Below are positions 40,997 through 49,284 of a stretch of DNA of 64,000 nt, one piece after another (the stretch's first letter is position 1; each line of letters starts with the position of its first letter). Origin of the DNA: Streptomyces sp. CNH099 (lineage in GTDB: Bacteria; Actinomycetota; Actinomycetes; Streptomycetales; Streptomycetaceae); NCBI GenBank assembly GCA_000514715.1, contig AZWL01000004.1, forward strand, positions 124,001 through 188,000, read 5' to 3'. Below the pieces are notes generated by a model. It searched no databases. It was not told the DNA's origin and saw only the letters and a list, made by a program, of their open reading frames with translations. The position numbers were made by a program, and so were the translations under genes.

Positions 40997-42264
40997 GCGG
41001 CCGGCTCCCCGAGTCGGCCGACGGCGTCGCGGCGCACCCGCCCCGCCATCGGCATGTGCTTGATGCCGGCGACGAAGTTCGAGTGCAGGTGCTCGATCCC
41101 GCCCGCGAACTCGAACGACTCGAAGGTCCGGAAGAGTTCGGTGAAGAGGATCTTCAGGCTCATCCGGGCGACGGTGTGTCCCACGCAGTAGTGCGGACCG
41201 CTGCCGAACGCCAGGTGCCGGTTGGGCTTGCGCCGGATGTCGAAGGTGAAGGGGTCGGCGAAGGCCTCCGCGTCCCGGTTGGCCGCGCCCAGCCAGACCA
41301 CGACCGCGTCGCCCGCGCGGATCTTCTCGCCCCGCAGCTCGACGTCCTGCAGGGCGTAGCGCATGAAGTGGTTGGTGGGAGAGGCCCAGCGGAGTGCCTC
41401 GTCCAGTCCGGTGTTCAGCAGCTTCGGGTCCGCACGCCACTCGTCCCAGACGCCGGTGCCCACGACCTCGGCCATCGCGCCGGTCGGCACGAAGGGCGTG
41501 GTGACGTTGGCCCCGAGGATCAGGCTGTAGCAGTTCGACAGGACGGCACCGGTCTCCAGCCGGGAGCCGTCGATCTCCATGTCGAGCAGCAGGCTGACGA
41601 GGTCGTCACCGAGGTGGTGGCGACGCTCGCGCAGGATGTCGTGGAAGTACGCGAACAGCTCGCGGTGAGCGCCCTGCAGCGTCTCGTCGACCCCGTCGGG
41701 CCCCCCGAACTCGGGGTCCTCCGGGGCGATGGACATCGTCGTCAGCCGGGTGAGGTGCGGCCAGTCCTCGCGCGGCAGGCCCATCATCGTGCCGGCCGTC
41801 GCCATCGGCAGCGCCATCATCGCCTCGGCGAAGTCGAACCGCTCCCCTCCGAGCGCGGGGGCCAGCAGTCGGTGCACCTCCGCGGTGACCGCGTCGCTGT
41901 ACTTCTCCACCCGCTTGTTGGTCAGGGCACGCTGCATCGGGGCCCGCATCCTCGTGTGCCTCGGCGGGTCGGTCGCGGCCATCTGCCGGCCCCGGGCCGG
42001 GTCGTCCTTGCCCAGCAGGAAGAGCATGGTGCCGCGCTGGGAGGTGAACAGGGTGTGGTCGCGCAGCACGAGGTCGGCGTCCTCGAACCTGGTCACCGAC
42101 CAGAACCCGAGCGTGTCGTCGACCTGCTGCCAGTGCACCGGCGCGTGCTCCCGCATGTCCTCCCAGACGGCGTGCGGGTCGCCGTGCGCGAACAGCAGGG
42201 GGTCGGTCAGGTCGACCGCGTGCCGGTCGACCTCGTCCGGGGCTGCGGACTTGTTGAGCCTCAT
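40993..42264 (-). CDS. Cytochrome P450, probable aminoacyl-PCP beta-hydroxylase
   Basis: A 423-residue P450. The heme-binding loop is FGSGPHYCVGHTVARM; the ExxR motif is in DEALRWAS; the I-helix has LILGANVTTPF, with Asn where the acid usually precedes Thr. The region HFMRYALQDVELRGEKIRAGDAV and ANRDAEAFADPFTFDIRRKPNRHLAFG matches class CYP163-type enzymes (NovI, NikQ) that hydroxylate the beta carbon of PCP-bound amino acids. It lies between the Val-module gene and the thioesterase and A-PCP genes. A redox partner is not encoded in the window. Confidence 0.93.
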   Translation of the reverse strand: MRLNKSAAPDEVDRHAVDLTDPLLFAHGDPHAVWEDMREHAPVHWQQVDDTLGFWSVTRFEDADLVLRDHTLFTSQRGTMLFLLGKDDPARGRQMAATDPPRHTRMRAPMQRALTNKRVEKYSDAVTAEVHRLLAPALGGERFDFAEAMMALPMATAGTMMGLPREDWPHLTRLTTMSIAPEDPEFGGPDGVDETLQGAHRELFAYFHDILRERRHHLGDDLVSLLLDMEIDGSRLETGAVLSNCYSLILGANVTTPFVPTGAMAEVVGTGVWDEWRADPKLLNTGLDEALRWASPTNHFMRYALQDVELRGEKIRAGDAVVVWLGAANRDAEAFADPFTFDIRRKPNRHLAFGSGPHYCVGHTVARMSLKILFTELFRTFESFEFAGGIEHLHSNFVAGIKHMPMAGRVRRDAVGRLGEPAA

Positions 42265-42281
42265 CTGATGGGTCTCCTGGA

Positions 42282-44648
42282 TCAGGGTGCGGGGACGGAC
42301 GGGGCGGGTGCCGAGGCCTGTTGCTCCCGAAGCTCGCCGGCGAGCTCCGCCACCGTGGGCCGCAGGTAGAGCGTCCGTGCGGAGAGTTCCACGGAGTACT
42401 GCTCGTGGAGGCGGTTGAGCAGGTCGGCGGCGATCAGGGAGTGGCCGCCCAGTTCGAAGAAGTCGTCGTCCACGCCCACCGGCTCGACGCCCAGCAGGTC
42501 GGCCCACTCCTCGGCGACCGCCGCCTCGGTCGGCGTCCGGGGCGCCGTGTACTCCGACGGCAGCGCGCGCGGCGCCCGGCGGGCCGCGGGCAGCGCGGCC
42601 CGGTCCACCTTGCCGTTGCGGTTCAGCGGCAGTTCGGGCAGCGTGAGGACGGCCCAGGGCACCAGGTAGCCGGGCAGCCGGCCGCGCAGCCACTCCCGCA
42701 GCCGCCGGCCCAGCTCGGCGGGGGCGTCGTCCCCGGGCCGTACCGCGGTGACGTACGCCAGCAGCCGCTTGCCGCCGGCGCCGTCGCCCTGGCCGACCAC
42801 GACGGCCTGGCGTACGTCCTCGTGGCCGCCGAGCACCGTCTCGACCTCGCCGGGCTCGACCCGGTAGCCCTGTATCTTGAGCTGGCGGTCGGCGCGCCCC
42901 AGGAACTCCAGCGCCCCGTCGGCGAGGCGCCGCACCAGGTCGCCGGTCCGGTAGAGCCGCGCGCCCGGCACCGCGGCGAACGGGTCCGGCACGAAGCGCT
43001 CGGCGGTGGCCGCCGGACGTCCCAGATACCCGCGCGCCAGGCCGTCTCCCCCCGCGTACAGCTCACCGGGCACACCGACGGGTACGGGGTGCAGCGCCGG
43101 GTCGAGGACCAGGGCCCGGGTGCCGCTGATCGGCCGGCCCAGCGGCACCGAGGTGCCGGCGACCGGTTCGCGGGAGGTCCAGCACGCGGTGAACGTGGTG
43201 TTCTCCGTGGGGCCGTAGCCGTTGGTGAACAGCAGATGAGGATGGGCGCCGAGCAGGCGGCGCACATGCACGGCGGAGACCACGTCGCCGCCGGCCAGCA
43301 CATGGCGCAGCCCCGCGAACGCGTCCAGCTGCTGGTTGACCATCTGGTGGAAGAGGCCGGCGGTCATCCAGGCGACGGTCACCCCCTCGTCGACCAGCGT
43401 GGCGGCGAGGGCGTCGACGGACAGCGGGCCGGGGGGATGGACCACCAGCCGGCCGCCGTTGACGAGCGGGGCCCACACTTCGAGGGTGGACGCGTCGAAG
43501 GCCATCGGGGCGAGCTGCAGCACGCTGTCCGTCGGGCGGAACTCGGCCCAGTCCGGCTCCACGACCAGCCGCGCCACCGCCGCGTGCGGGACGCAGATCC
43601 CCTTGGGCTCGCCGGTCGAGCCCGAGGTGAAACTCACGTACGCGGCGGCGGCCGGCGGCACCGGCACGCAGACCGGCGGCCCGGCCCCGGGGTCCCCGGC
43701 GCCGGAATCGAGCGGCAGGAGCGTGACGTCGTCGGACCACGACGCGGCGGCGCCGTCCTCCGCCAGCACCGTGCGGGCTCCCGTCCCGGCGAGTTGTCCG
43801 CGCAGGCGCTGGGCGGGGAGATCGGGTTCGAACGCGGCGTAGGCCGCACCGGTCTTGAGGATGGCCAGCAGCGCCACGACGAGCCGCACCGACCGTCCGG
43901 CGACGACTCCGACCACCTGGTCGGGGCCCGCCCCGGCCCGGCGCAGCCGCACGGCCAGCGCGTCGGCGGCACGGACCAGCCCCCGATAGGTGAGCGACTC
44001 GTCTCCGCACGTGACCGCCACCGCGTCGGGGCTGCGCTCCGCCTGCTCCTGGACCAGGACGTGAACGGGCCGCGGGGCGACTGGTGCGACGCCGGAACCG
44101 GCGAGGGACATGACCTCGGCCAGGTCGCCGGGGGGCAGCAGCGGCAGCACGGACAACGCGACGTCCTCGGGCCCCCGCACGGCCAGGAGCGCCTGGTGCA
44201 GCTGTCCCTCCAGGTACGCGGCCTCCCGCGCCGACAGCGCCCCGGGGCCGGCCCCCGGCAGCACGGCCAGCCCGCCGGCGTGGGCCGCGACGGTCAGGCC
44301 GCGGACGGGCGGCTGCGGTTCGACCGCCCACTCCAGCCGGGCATCCGCGAGGGCGGCCGTGTCGGCGTCGTACTCGTCGTCCTCGTCGGCGTCCGCCAGG
44401 TCGCGGAGCGCCTCCGCGGCGTCGGCGGCCAGCCCGTGGACGCCCGCGTCCTCCCCGGCCTCGAACGCCAGCCCGCCTTCGCGGTCCGCGTCCCGGTACG
44501 CCACCCGTACCGTCTCCTGCAGCGTACGGCGGTGCAGTACGGCGGCCAGCGCGGCGAGCACCGGGGCGGGGGACAGCTCGGTGCCGGGCTTCACCCTCGG
44601 CTGCGATCCGGGCTGCGATCCGGGCTGCGATCCGGACAACGAGGTCAC
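42282..44648 (-). CDS. NRPS: C-lobe-only condensation remnant, A (predicted Val), PCP
   Basis: A 788-residue protein starting at GTG overlapping the previous stop. Residues ~30-180 match only the C-terminal lobe of a condensation domain (VLAALAAVLHRRTLQETV..., LSARE..., LSVLPLLPPGDLAEV); the N-lobe with HHxxxDG is absent. The adenylation domain is complete: FTSGSTGEPKG, GYGPTENTTFT, YRTGDLVRR, GRADRQLKIQGYRVEPGEVE and NGKVDR. My reading of the code, DALWLGGTFK, is nearly that of valine (DALWMGGTFK). The PCP has FELGGHSLIAAD. The N-terminus contains GSQP three times, from three perfect 12-base repeats. The module cannot form a peptide bond itself, so its A domain may load other carriers. Confidence 0.93.
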   Translation of the reverse strand: MTSLSGSQPGSQPGSQPRVKPGTELSPAPVLAALAAVLHRRTLQETVRVAYRDADREGGLAFEAGEDAGVHGLAADAAEALRDLADADEDDEYDADTAALADARLEWAVEPQPPVRGLTVAAHAGGLAVLPGAGPGALSAREAAYLEGQLHQALLAVRGPEDVALSVLPLLPPGDLAEVMSLAGSGVAPVAPRPVHVLVQEQAERSPDAVAVTCGDESLTYRGLVRAADALAVRLRRAGAGPDQVVGVVAGRSVRLVVALLAILKTGAAYAAFEPDLPAQRLRGQLAGTGARTVLAEDGAAASWSDDVTLLPLDSGAGDPGAGPPVCVPVPPAAAAYVSFTSGSTGEPKGICVPHAAVARLVVEPDWAEFRPTDSVLQLAPMAFDASTLEVWAPLVNGGRLVVHPPGPLSVDALAATLVDEGVTVAWMTAGLFHQMVNQQLDAFAGLRHVLAGGDVVSAVHVRRLLGAHPHLLFTNGYGPTENTTFTACWTSREPVAGTSVPLGRPISGTRALVLDPALHPVPVGVPGELYAGGDGLARGYLGRPAATAERFVPDPFAAVPGARLYRTGDLVRRLADGALEFLGRADRQLKIQGYRVEPGEVETVLGGHEDVRQAVVVGQGDGAGGKRLLAYVTAVRPGDDAPAELGRRLREWLRGRLPGYLVPWAVLTLPELPLNRNGKVDRAALPAARRAPRALPSEYTAPRTPTEAAVAEEWADLLGVEPVGVDDDFFELGGHSLIAADLLNRLHEQYSVELSARTLYLRPTVAELAGELREQQASAPAPSVPAP
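44599..44634 (-). repeat. Three perfect 12-base tandem repeats at the start of the Val-module gene
   Basis: GGCTGCGATCCG at 44599-44610, 44611-44622 and 44623-44634, giving GSQP three times in the protein near residue 6-18. The unit is in frame, so copy number can change without breaking the gene. Confidence 0.85.
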
Positions 44649-47600
44649 GGGCGGTTCTCCTTCGCGGGTGCGGACCGGGCCGGCTCCGCGGGGCGGGGCC
44701 GGCGCAGGGCGGACCGGTCGATGCGCTCGATCGCGGGCACGGCCGGGGCCCGGGGCTTCGCCAGCAGTTCGTCCACGTAGCAGGCGACCGCCGCGATGGT
44801 CGGGGACTCGAAGAGCAGGCTGAGCGGCACGTTGATCTCGTACTGCTGGCGGACGCGGTCCATGACCTCGGAGCCGAGCAGGGAGTGCCCGCCCAGCGCG
44901 AAGAAGTCGTCGTGGACCCCGACCCGGTCGAGTCCGAGGGCCTCGGCCCAGATGGCGGCCACCGCGGTCTCGGTCGGCGTGCTCGGCGCCTGGTGCGCCC
45001 CCGCCGGGTCGACGGCCGGGTCGGGGCCGGGCAGCGCGTCACGGTTCACCGCTCCGTTCCGGTCCGCGGCGAACCCGGGCACGACGACGAGGTGGGACGG
45101 CACCGCGGGGGCGGGCAGCCGGTCCTGCAGTCGCCGGTGCAGCCGCGCCACGACCCGGCGGCCGCGTGCGACCGACCGCGGGTCGTTCGCCACCGGGCGG
45201 TCTCCCCCGCCGCGGGCGCCGGGCCCCGGGCGCCGGCCGAAGCCGGCCGGCGGTGCCGCGGCCCGTTCGGCGCGCTCCTCCGCGCCCGGCCGCCCGGCGG
45301 GCGCGCCGAGCAGCAGTTCCAGGGATCCGGGAGCCGCGCCGTACTGGACGAGCGCCGGGTACCCGGCGGCCTCGGCCGCCGCGACCGGGGCGGCCGGGTC
45401 GACGGGACCGCCCGGCGCGGCGGGGCGGGGGGCGAGGGCCGCGGTCACGTCGGCGGCGGTGACGCCCGGGCCGCTCCCGGCGTGTGCCAGGGCCGCGAGC
45501 CGCCCGTGCACGCGGGCGTCGGGCACCGAGGTCACGAGGAGCCGCTCGGGAGCGTGCGCGTCCAGGTACCGGGTGAGGGCCTCGGTGGTCAGGCCGTCCG
45601 ACACCCAGTCGAGGGTGTCCGCGGGCGCGCCGGCGGCAACGGGCGCGCCGGCCCGCAGGACCACGTCGTAGCAGTACACGCTCAGCTCGTTCCGGTGCCG
45701 GCCGAGCCGCGGCAGCACGTACACCTCGGCCAGCCCGTCGAGGCGCCCGGCCAGCCCGGTGAAGTACTCCGGGTCCAGCAGCAGTTCCTCCTCCTGGCCG
45801 ACGCGGGCGGCCAGCGCGCGGCGCAGTCGCCGGGCGTCCGCGTCCGGCTCCAGCGTCTCCAGCCGCCCCGGCAGGTGCAGCGCCTCGGCCAGCGGCAGAC
45901 TGCGGACGGACCCCAGGTAGACGTGGCCCCCCGGACGCAGCACCCGCAACGCGCCGGACAGGACCCGCTCCAGGTAGGCGGCGTCGGGGAAGTACTGGGT
46001 GACCGCGTTGAGGACGACCGTGTCGAACCCGCCCTCCGGCAGCCCGTCGAAGTCGTCCGCGGCCTGCTGCCGGAGCGAGACGTCGTCCGCCTTGGTCGCC
46101 AGCCAGTCCTGGTGCTCGCGGACGTGGCGCAGCGCGACCGCCGAGAGGTCCGTGGCGGTGTACGTGGCGCAGCGCGGCGCGAGCCGGAACAACAGGGCGC
46201 CGGTGCGGCAGCCGATCTCCAGCACGTCGGACGGCCCGAGCGAGCGCACCCGGCGGAACGTGGTGTCGGCCCACTCCCGCATCTCGGCACCCGTGAGGTG
46301 CTCACCGGTGTGCGGGCTGTTCCAGCCGGTGATGTTGAGGGCCGGGTCGTCCTCCGCGGCCCGCGCACCGTAGGTCTCCTCGAACGCCGCGCCCGGGTCC
46401 TCCCCGCCGCGGCCGTCGTCCGGGCGCAGCGCCACGTGCGCCACCAGCTCCGGGCCCTCCGCACCGTCGTGCACGCCGACCAGGGCACGCTCGACGTCGC
46501 ACGCGGCGTGCAGGACGGACTCGACGTCGGTGGGCTCGACCCGGTGGGTGCGGATCCGGATGCCGCGGCCCAGCGGCTCGACGTGCCCGTCGGGCGTGAC
46601 GCGGGCGCGCAGTCCGGTGCGCAGCAGCCTGCGCCCCGCCGTCAGGGGGTCGTCGGCCAGGAGGCGATCCAGCTCCCGCGGCCGGCCCAGGACCCCCCGG
46701 GGCAGCGGTACGCCGCCGACGCACAGTTCTCCCGGTACGGAACCGGGGACCGGCAGCCCCGCCCCGTCCAGCACCCAGAGCCCCGGCCCGGGCTCGGGCG
46801 CGCCGAGCTGCGCCAGCCCGCCGGCCTCCGCCGTGTCGCCGACCGTGTGCACGACGACGTCCGCCGCCAGGTGCGCCGGCCCGGAGCGCAGCTGGAGTAC
46901 GCAGTTCCGTGCGGCGGCGCGCAGGCGTGCGACGAGCGCCGGCCAGGGCCGTTCGCCCGCGCAGACCACCCGGCTCAGCGCCGGCAGTTCGGGTGCCGTG
47001 TCGAGCAGTTCGTGCAGCGTCGCGGTGGCGCAGCCGAGCACGGCGACCGGCGCGGACCGTACCGTCGCGGCCAGCGCCTCCGGCGTCCGGTCCACGGGGA
47101 GGACCAGGGGAACCCCCGCGGCCAGCGGCCACAGCAGCTCCCACGGCCCCAGGTCGAACCCGCGGGGAACCGTCAGGACCCCTCGTCCCGTGCCGGCATC
47201 CGCGCCGTCCCGATGCGGGGCGGCGGCCCGCAGCAGCCGGTGGGCGACCCCCGCATGCGTGTTGACGGTGCCCTTCGCCACCCCGTCCACGACCTCCGGG
47301 TAGTTCACGAACGCGCCCTGTCCGGGCTCGGGTACGGCCGCGGGCCGGTCCGCGGGCCACCGGGACAGGTCGGCGGCCATGTCGAACGCCCGCACCAGCG
47401 GGTCGAGGCCGTCCGGGCCCGGGCCGTCGGTCAGCACCACGGCAGCCGAGCAGTCGAGCAGCACGTCGTTGAGGTCCCGGACCGCAGCCGCCGGGTCGAG
47501 CGGCACCGCCAGGGCCCCGGCCTTGAGCACACCGAGGAGGGCGGCGAGCAGCCGGGGCGAGGGCGGCAGGCAGACGGCGACGGGCTGCCCGGCCGCCACG

Positions 47601-49228
47601 CCCAGCTCGCCGAGCTGCCACGACAGCCGGTTGGCCCAGGCGTCGAGCGCACCGCGGCCCAGGACCTCGTCGCCGTACCGCACCGCGGTGTCCTCGGGGT
47701 GCTCGCGCGCCCGGCGTTCGACCAGGGCGTTCACCGTGGTCTCGGGGAGCGGGTCCGCCGGCCCGGAGATCTCGTCCAGCCGGGTCAGCTCGCCGCGGCC
47801 CACGACGGGAAGCTCTCCGACCGGGGTGTCCGGAGCCTCGCACACGGCGTCGATGACCGTGGTCAGCGAGTCCAGCATCCGGCGCACGATGTCCTCGGTG
47901 AAGACGTCGGTGGAGAAGTAGACCGTGCCGCGGATGCCGCCGTCGTCGTCCGGCTCCAGGTCCACCTCCAGATCGAACCGGGCCGTGTTCGTGCTGAGCG
48001 GCTCGATGGTGAAGGTGAGGTCGCCCAGCCGCGCACTCCAGCGGGGCGAGTTGTCGAAGCCCATCTGGTGCCGCACCAGCGGGACCCGGGCCCGGTTGTC
48101 CCGTTCGGGCGTGATGACCTCGACGATCCGCTCGAAGGGCACGTCCTGGTTCTCGTACGCCCCGAGGCTCACCTCCCGTGCCTGCCGCAGCAGTTCGCGG
48201 TACGACGGCGTGCCGGAGGTGTCCATGCGGAGCACCAGTTCGTTGACGAAGCAGCCCGTGAGGTGTTCGAGCTCTGCCCGGCGGCGGCCCGCCACGGCCG
48301 AGCCGATGATGATGTCGTCCTGTCCGCTCCACCGGGACAGCACCAGCGACTGGGCGGCCAGCAGCGCCATGAACGGCGTGGCCCGCTCGGCCTCCGCCAG
48401 CGCGGTCAGGCGGCGGACCACCTCCGGCTCCACCCGGTGCCGGATCGATCCGCCCTGCCAGGTCAGCTCGGCGGAGCGGGGCAGGCCGGCGGCGACGTCC
48501 ACGAGCCGGGTGTCCGCCAGGCGTTCGCGCCAGTAGTCGAGTTGCTCGGTGACCTCCGGCCCGTCGAGCCACTCGCGCTGCCACACGGCGAAGTCGCCGT
48601 ACTGCACGGTGAGGTCGGGCAGGTGCGGGTCGCGGCCCTCCACGCGGGCCGAGTAGCGTTCGCCCAGCTCCCGGATGAGGACGTTCATGGCCCAGCCGTC
48701 GGTGGCTATGTGGTGCTGCACCATCAGCAGCAGGTGCTCGTCGGGGGCGAGCCGCAGCAGCGTGGGCCGCAGCATCAGGTCGTGTTCGAGGTCGAAGGGC
48801 CGGCCGGTCTCCTCGGCGCAGCGCCGCCGGGCCGCCTCCTCGCGTTCCCCGGCCGGCAGCGGACCGAGATCGACCAGCGGCAGGTCGAGGCCCCGGTACG
48901 GGTTGACGCACTGCACGGGCACGCCGTCCACCTGGTGGTAGGTCGAGCGCAGCACCTCGTGCCGCTCGACGATCTCACCGAGGCACCGCCGCAGCAGCTC
49001 AGCGTCCAGCCGGCCGCGCAGCCGTGCGGCGCCCGCCACGTTGTAGAACACGCTCTGCTCTTTCATCTGGCTGAAGAACCAGATGCGCTGCTGGGCGGGC
49101 GACACGGGCATGGCCCGGCGGTCGCCGGCGTAGCGTGCGATGCGCCCGGTGGACGCGGTCAGGGCCTGTCGGGCGACCAACCGGTCGAGCAGTTCCCGCT
49201 GTTCGGCTGTGAGTGGGGTCGGTCGCAT
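44645..49228 (-). CDS. NRPS: C, inactive A with embedded N-methyltransferase, PCP
   Basis: A 1527-residue protein. The condensation domain (residues ~40-460) is intact with HHIATDGW. The adenylation domain (from ~490) has lost all core motifs: no SGSTGxPKG, GPTE is replaced by SGPAH, YRTGD by LLRTGL, and NGKVDR by NGAVNR, removing the catalytic Lys. Between A8 and A10 sits a methyltransferase (~900-1200) with the entry NSPHTGEHL and the SAM site VLEIGCRTGALLFRLAP. The carrier FFALGGHSLLGSE is intact. The frame has no interruption and normal composition, so this is a maintained dead A domain, loaded by another protein. The methyltransferase would act on the nitrogen of the bound residue. Confidence 0.92.
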   Translation of the reverse strand: MRPTPLTAEQRELLDRLVARQALTASTGRIARYAGDRRAMPVSPAQQRIWFFSQMKEQSVFYNVAGAARLRGRLDAELLRRCLGEIVERHEVLRSTYHQVDGVPVQCVNPYRGLDLPLVDLGPLPAGEREEAARRRCAEETGRPFDLEHDLMLRPTLLRLAPDEHLLLMVQHHIATDGWAMNVLIRELGERYSARVEGRDPHLPDLTVQYGDFAVWQREWLDGPEVTEQLDYWRERLADTRLVDVAAGLPRSAELTWQGGSIRHRVEPEVVRRLTALAEAERATPFMALLAAQSLVLSRWSGQDDIIIGSAVAGRRRAELEHLTGCFVNELVLRMDTSGTPSYRELLRQAREVSLGAYENQDVPFERIVEVITPERDNRARVPLVRHQMGFDNSPRWSARLGDLTFTIEPLSTNTARFDLEVDLEPDDDGGIRGTVYFSTDVFTEDIVRRMLDSLTTVIDAVCEAPDTPVGELPVVGRGELTRLDEISGPADPLPETTVNALVERRAREHPEDTAVRYGDEVLGRGALDAWANRLSWQLGELGVAAGQPVAVCLPPSPRLLAALLGVLKAGALAVPLDPAAAVRDLNDVLLDCSAAVVLTDGPGPDGLDPLVRAFDMAADLSRWPADRPAAVPEPGQGAFVNYPEVVDGVAKGTVNTHAGVAHRLLRAAAPHRDGADAGTGRGVLTVPRGFDLGPWELLWPLAAGVPLVLPVDRTPEALAATVRSAPVAVLGCATATLHELLDTAPELPALSRVVCAGERPWPALVARLRAAARNCVLQLRSGPAHLAADVVVHTVGDTAEAGGLAQLGAPEPGPGLWVLDGAGLPVPGSVPGELCVGGVPLPRGVLGRPRELDRLLADDPLTAGRRLLRTGLRARVTPDGHVEPLGRGIRIRTHRVEPTDVESVLHAACDVERALVGVHDGAEGPELVAHVALRPDDGRGGEDPGAAFEETYGARAAEDDPALNITGWNSPHTGEHLTGAEMREWADTTFRRVRSLGPSDVLEIGCRTGALLFRLAPRCATYTATDLSAVALRHVREHQDWLATKADDVSLRQQAADDFDGLPEGGFDTVVLNAVTQYFPDAAYLERVLSGALRVLRPGGHVYLGSVRSLPLAEALHLPGRLETLEPDADARRLRRALAARVGQEEELLLDPEYFTGLAGRLDGLAEVYVLPRLGRHRNELSVYCYDVVLRAGAPVAAGAPADTLDWVSDGLTTEALTRYLDAHAPERLLVTSVPDARVHGRLAALAHAGSGPGVTAADVTAALAPRPAAPGGPVDPAAPVAAAEAAGYPALVQYGAAPGSLELLLGAPAGRPGAEERAERAAAPPAGFGRRPGPGARGGGDRPVANDPRSVARGRRVVARLHRRLQDRLPAPAVPSHLVVVPGFAADRNGAVNRDALPGPDPAVDPAGAHQAPSTPTETAVAAIWAEALGLDRVGVHDDFFALGGHSLLGSEVMDRVRQQYEINVPLSLLFESPTIAAVACYVDELLAKPRAPAVPAIERIDRSALRRPRPAEPARSAPAKENRP

Positions 49229-49284
49229 GCGCGCCTCGCCTTCGCTGGCTGGTCATCGGTGCTGGTCGTGGTGGCGGTACGGGA

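Noticed and set aside
44645-49228. Frameshift or sequencing error as cause of the missing A motifs
   Set aside because: The degenerate motifs are spread along the domain in one open frame with normal composition, and the flanking MT, C and PCP are intact.
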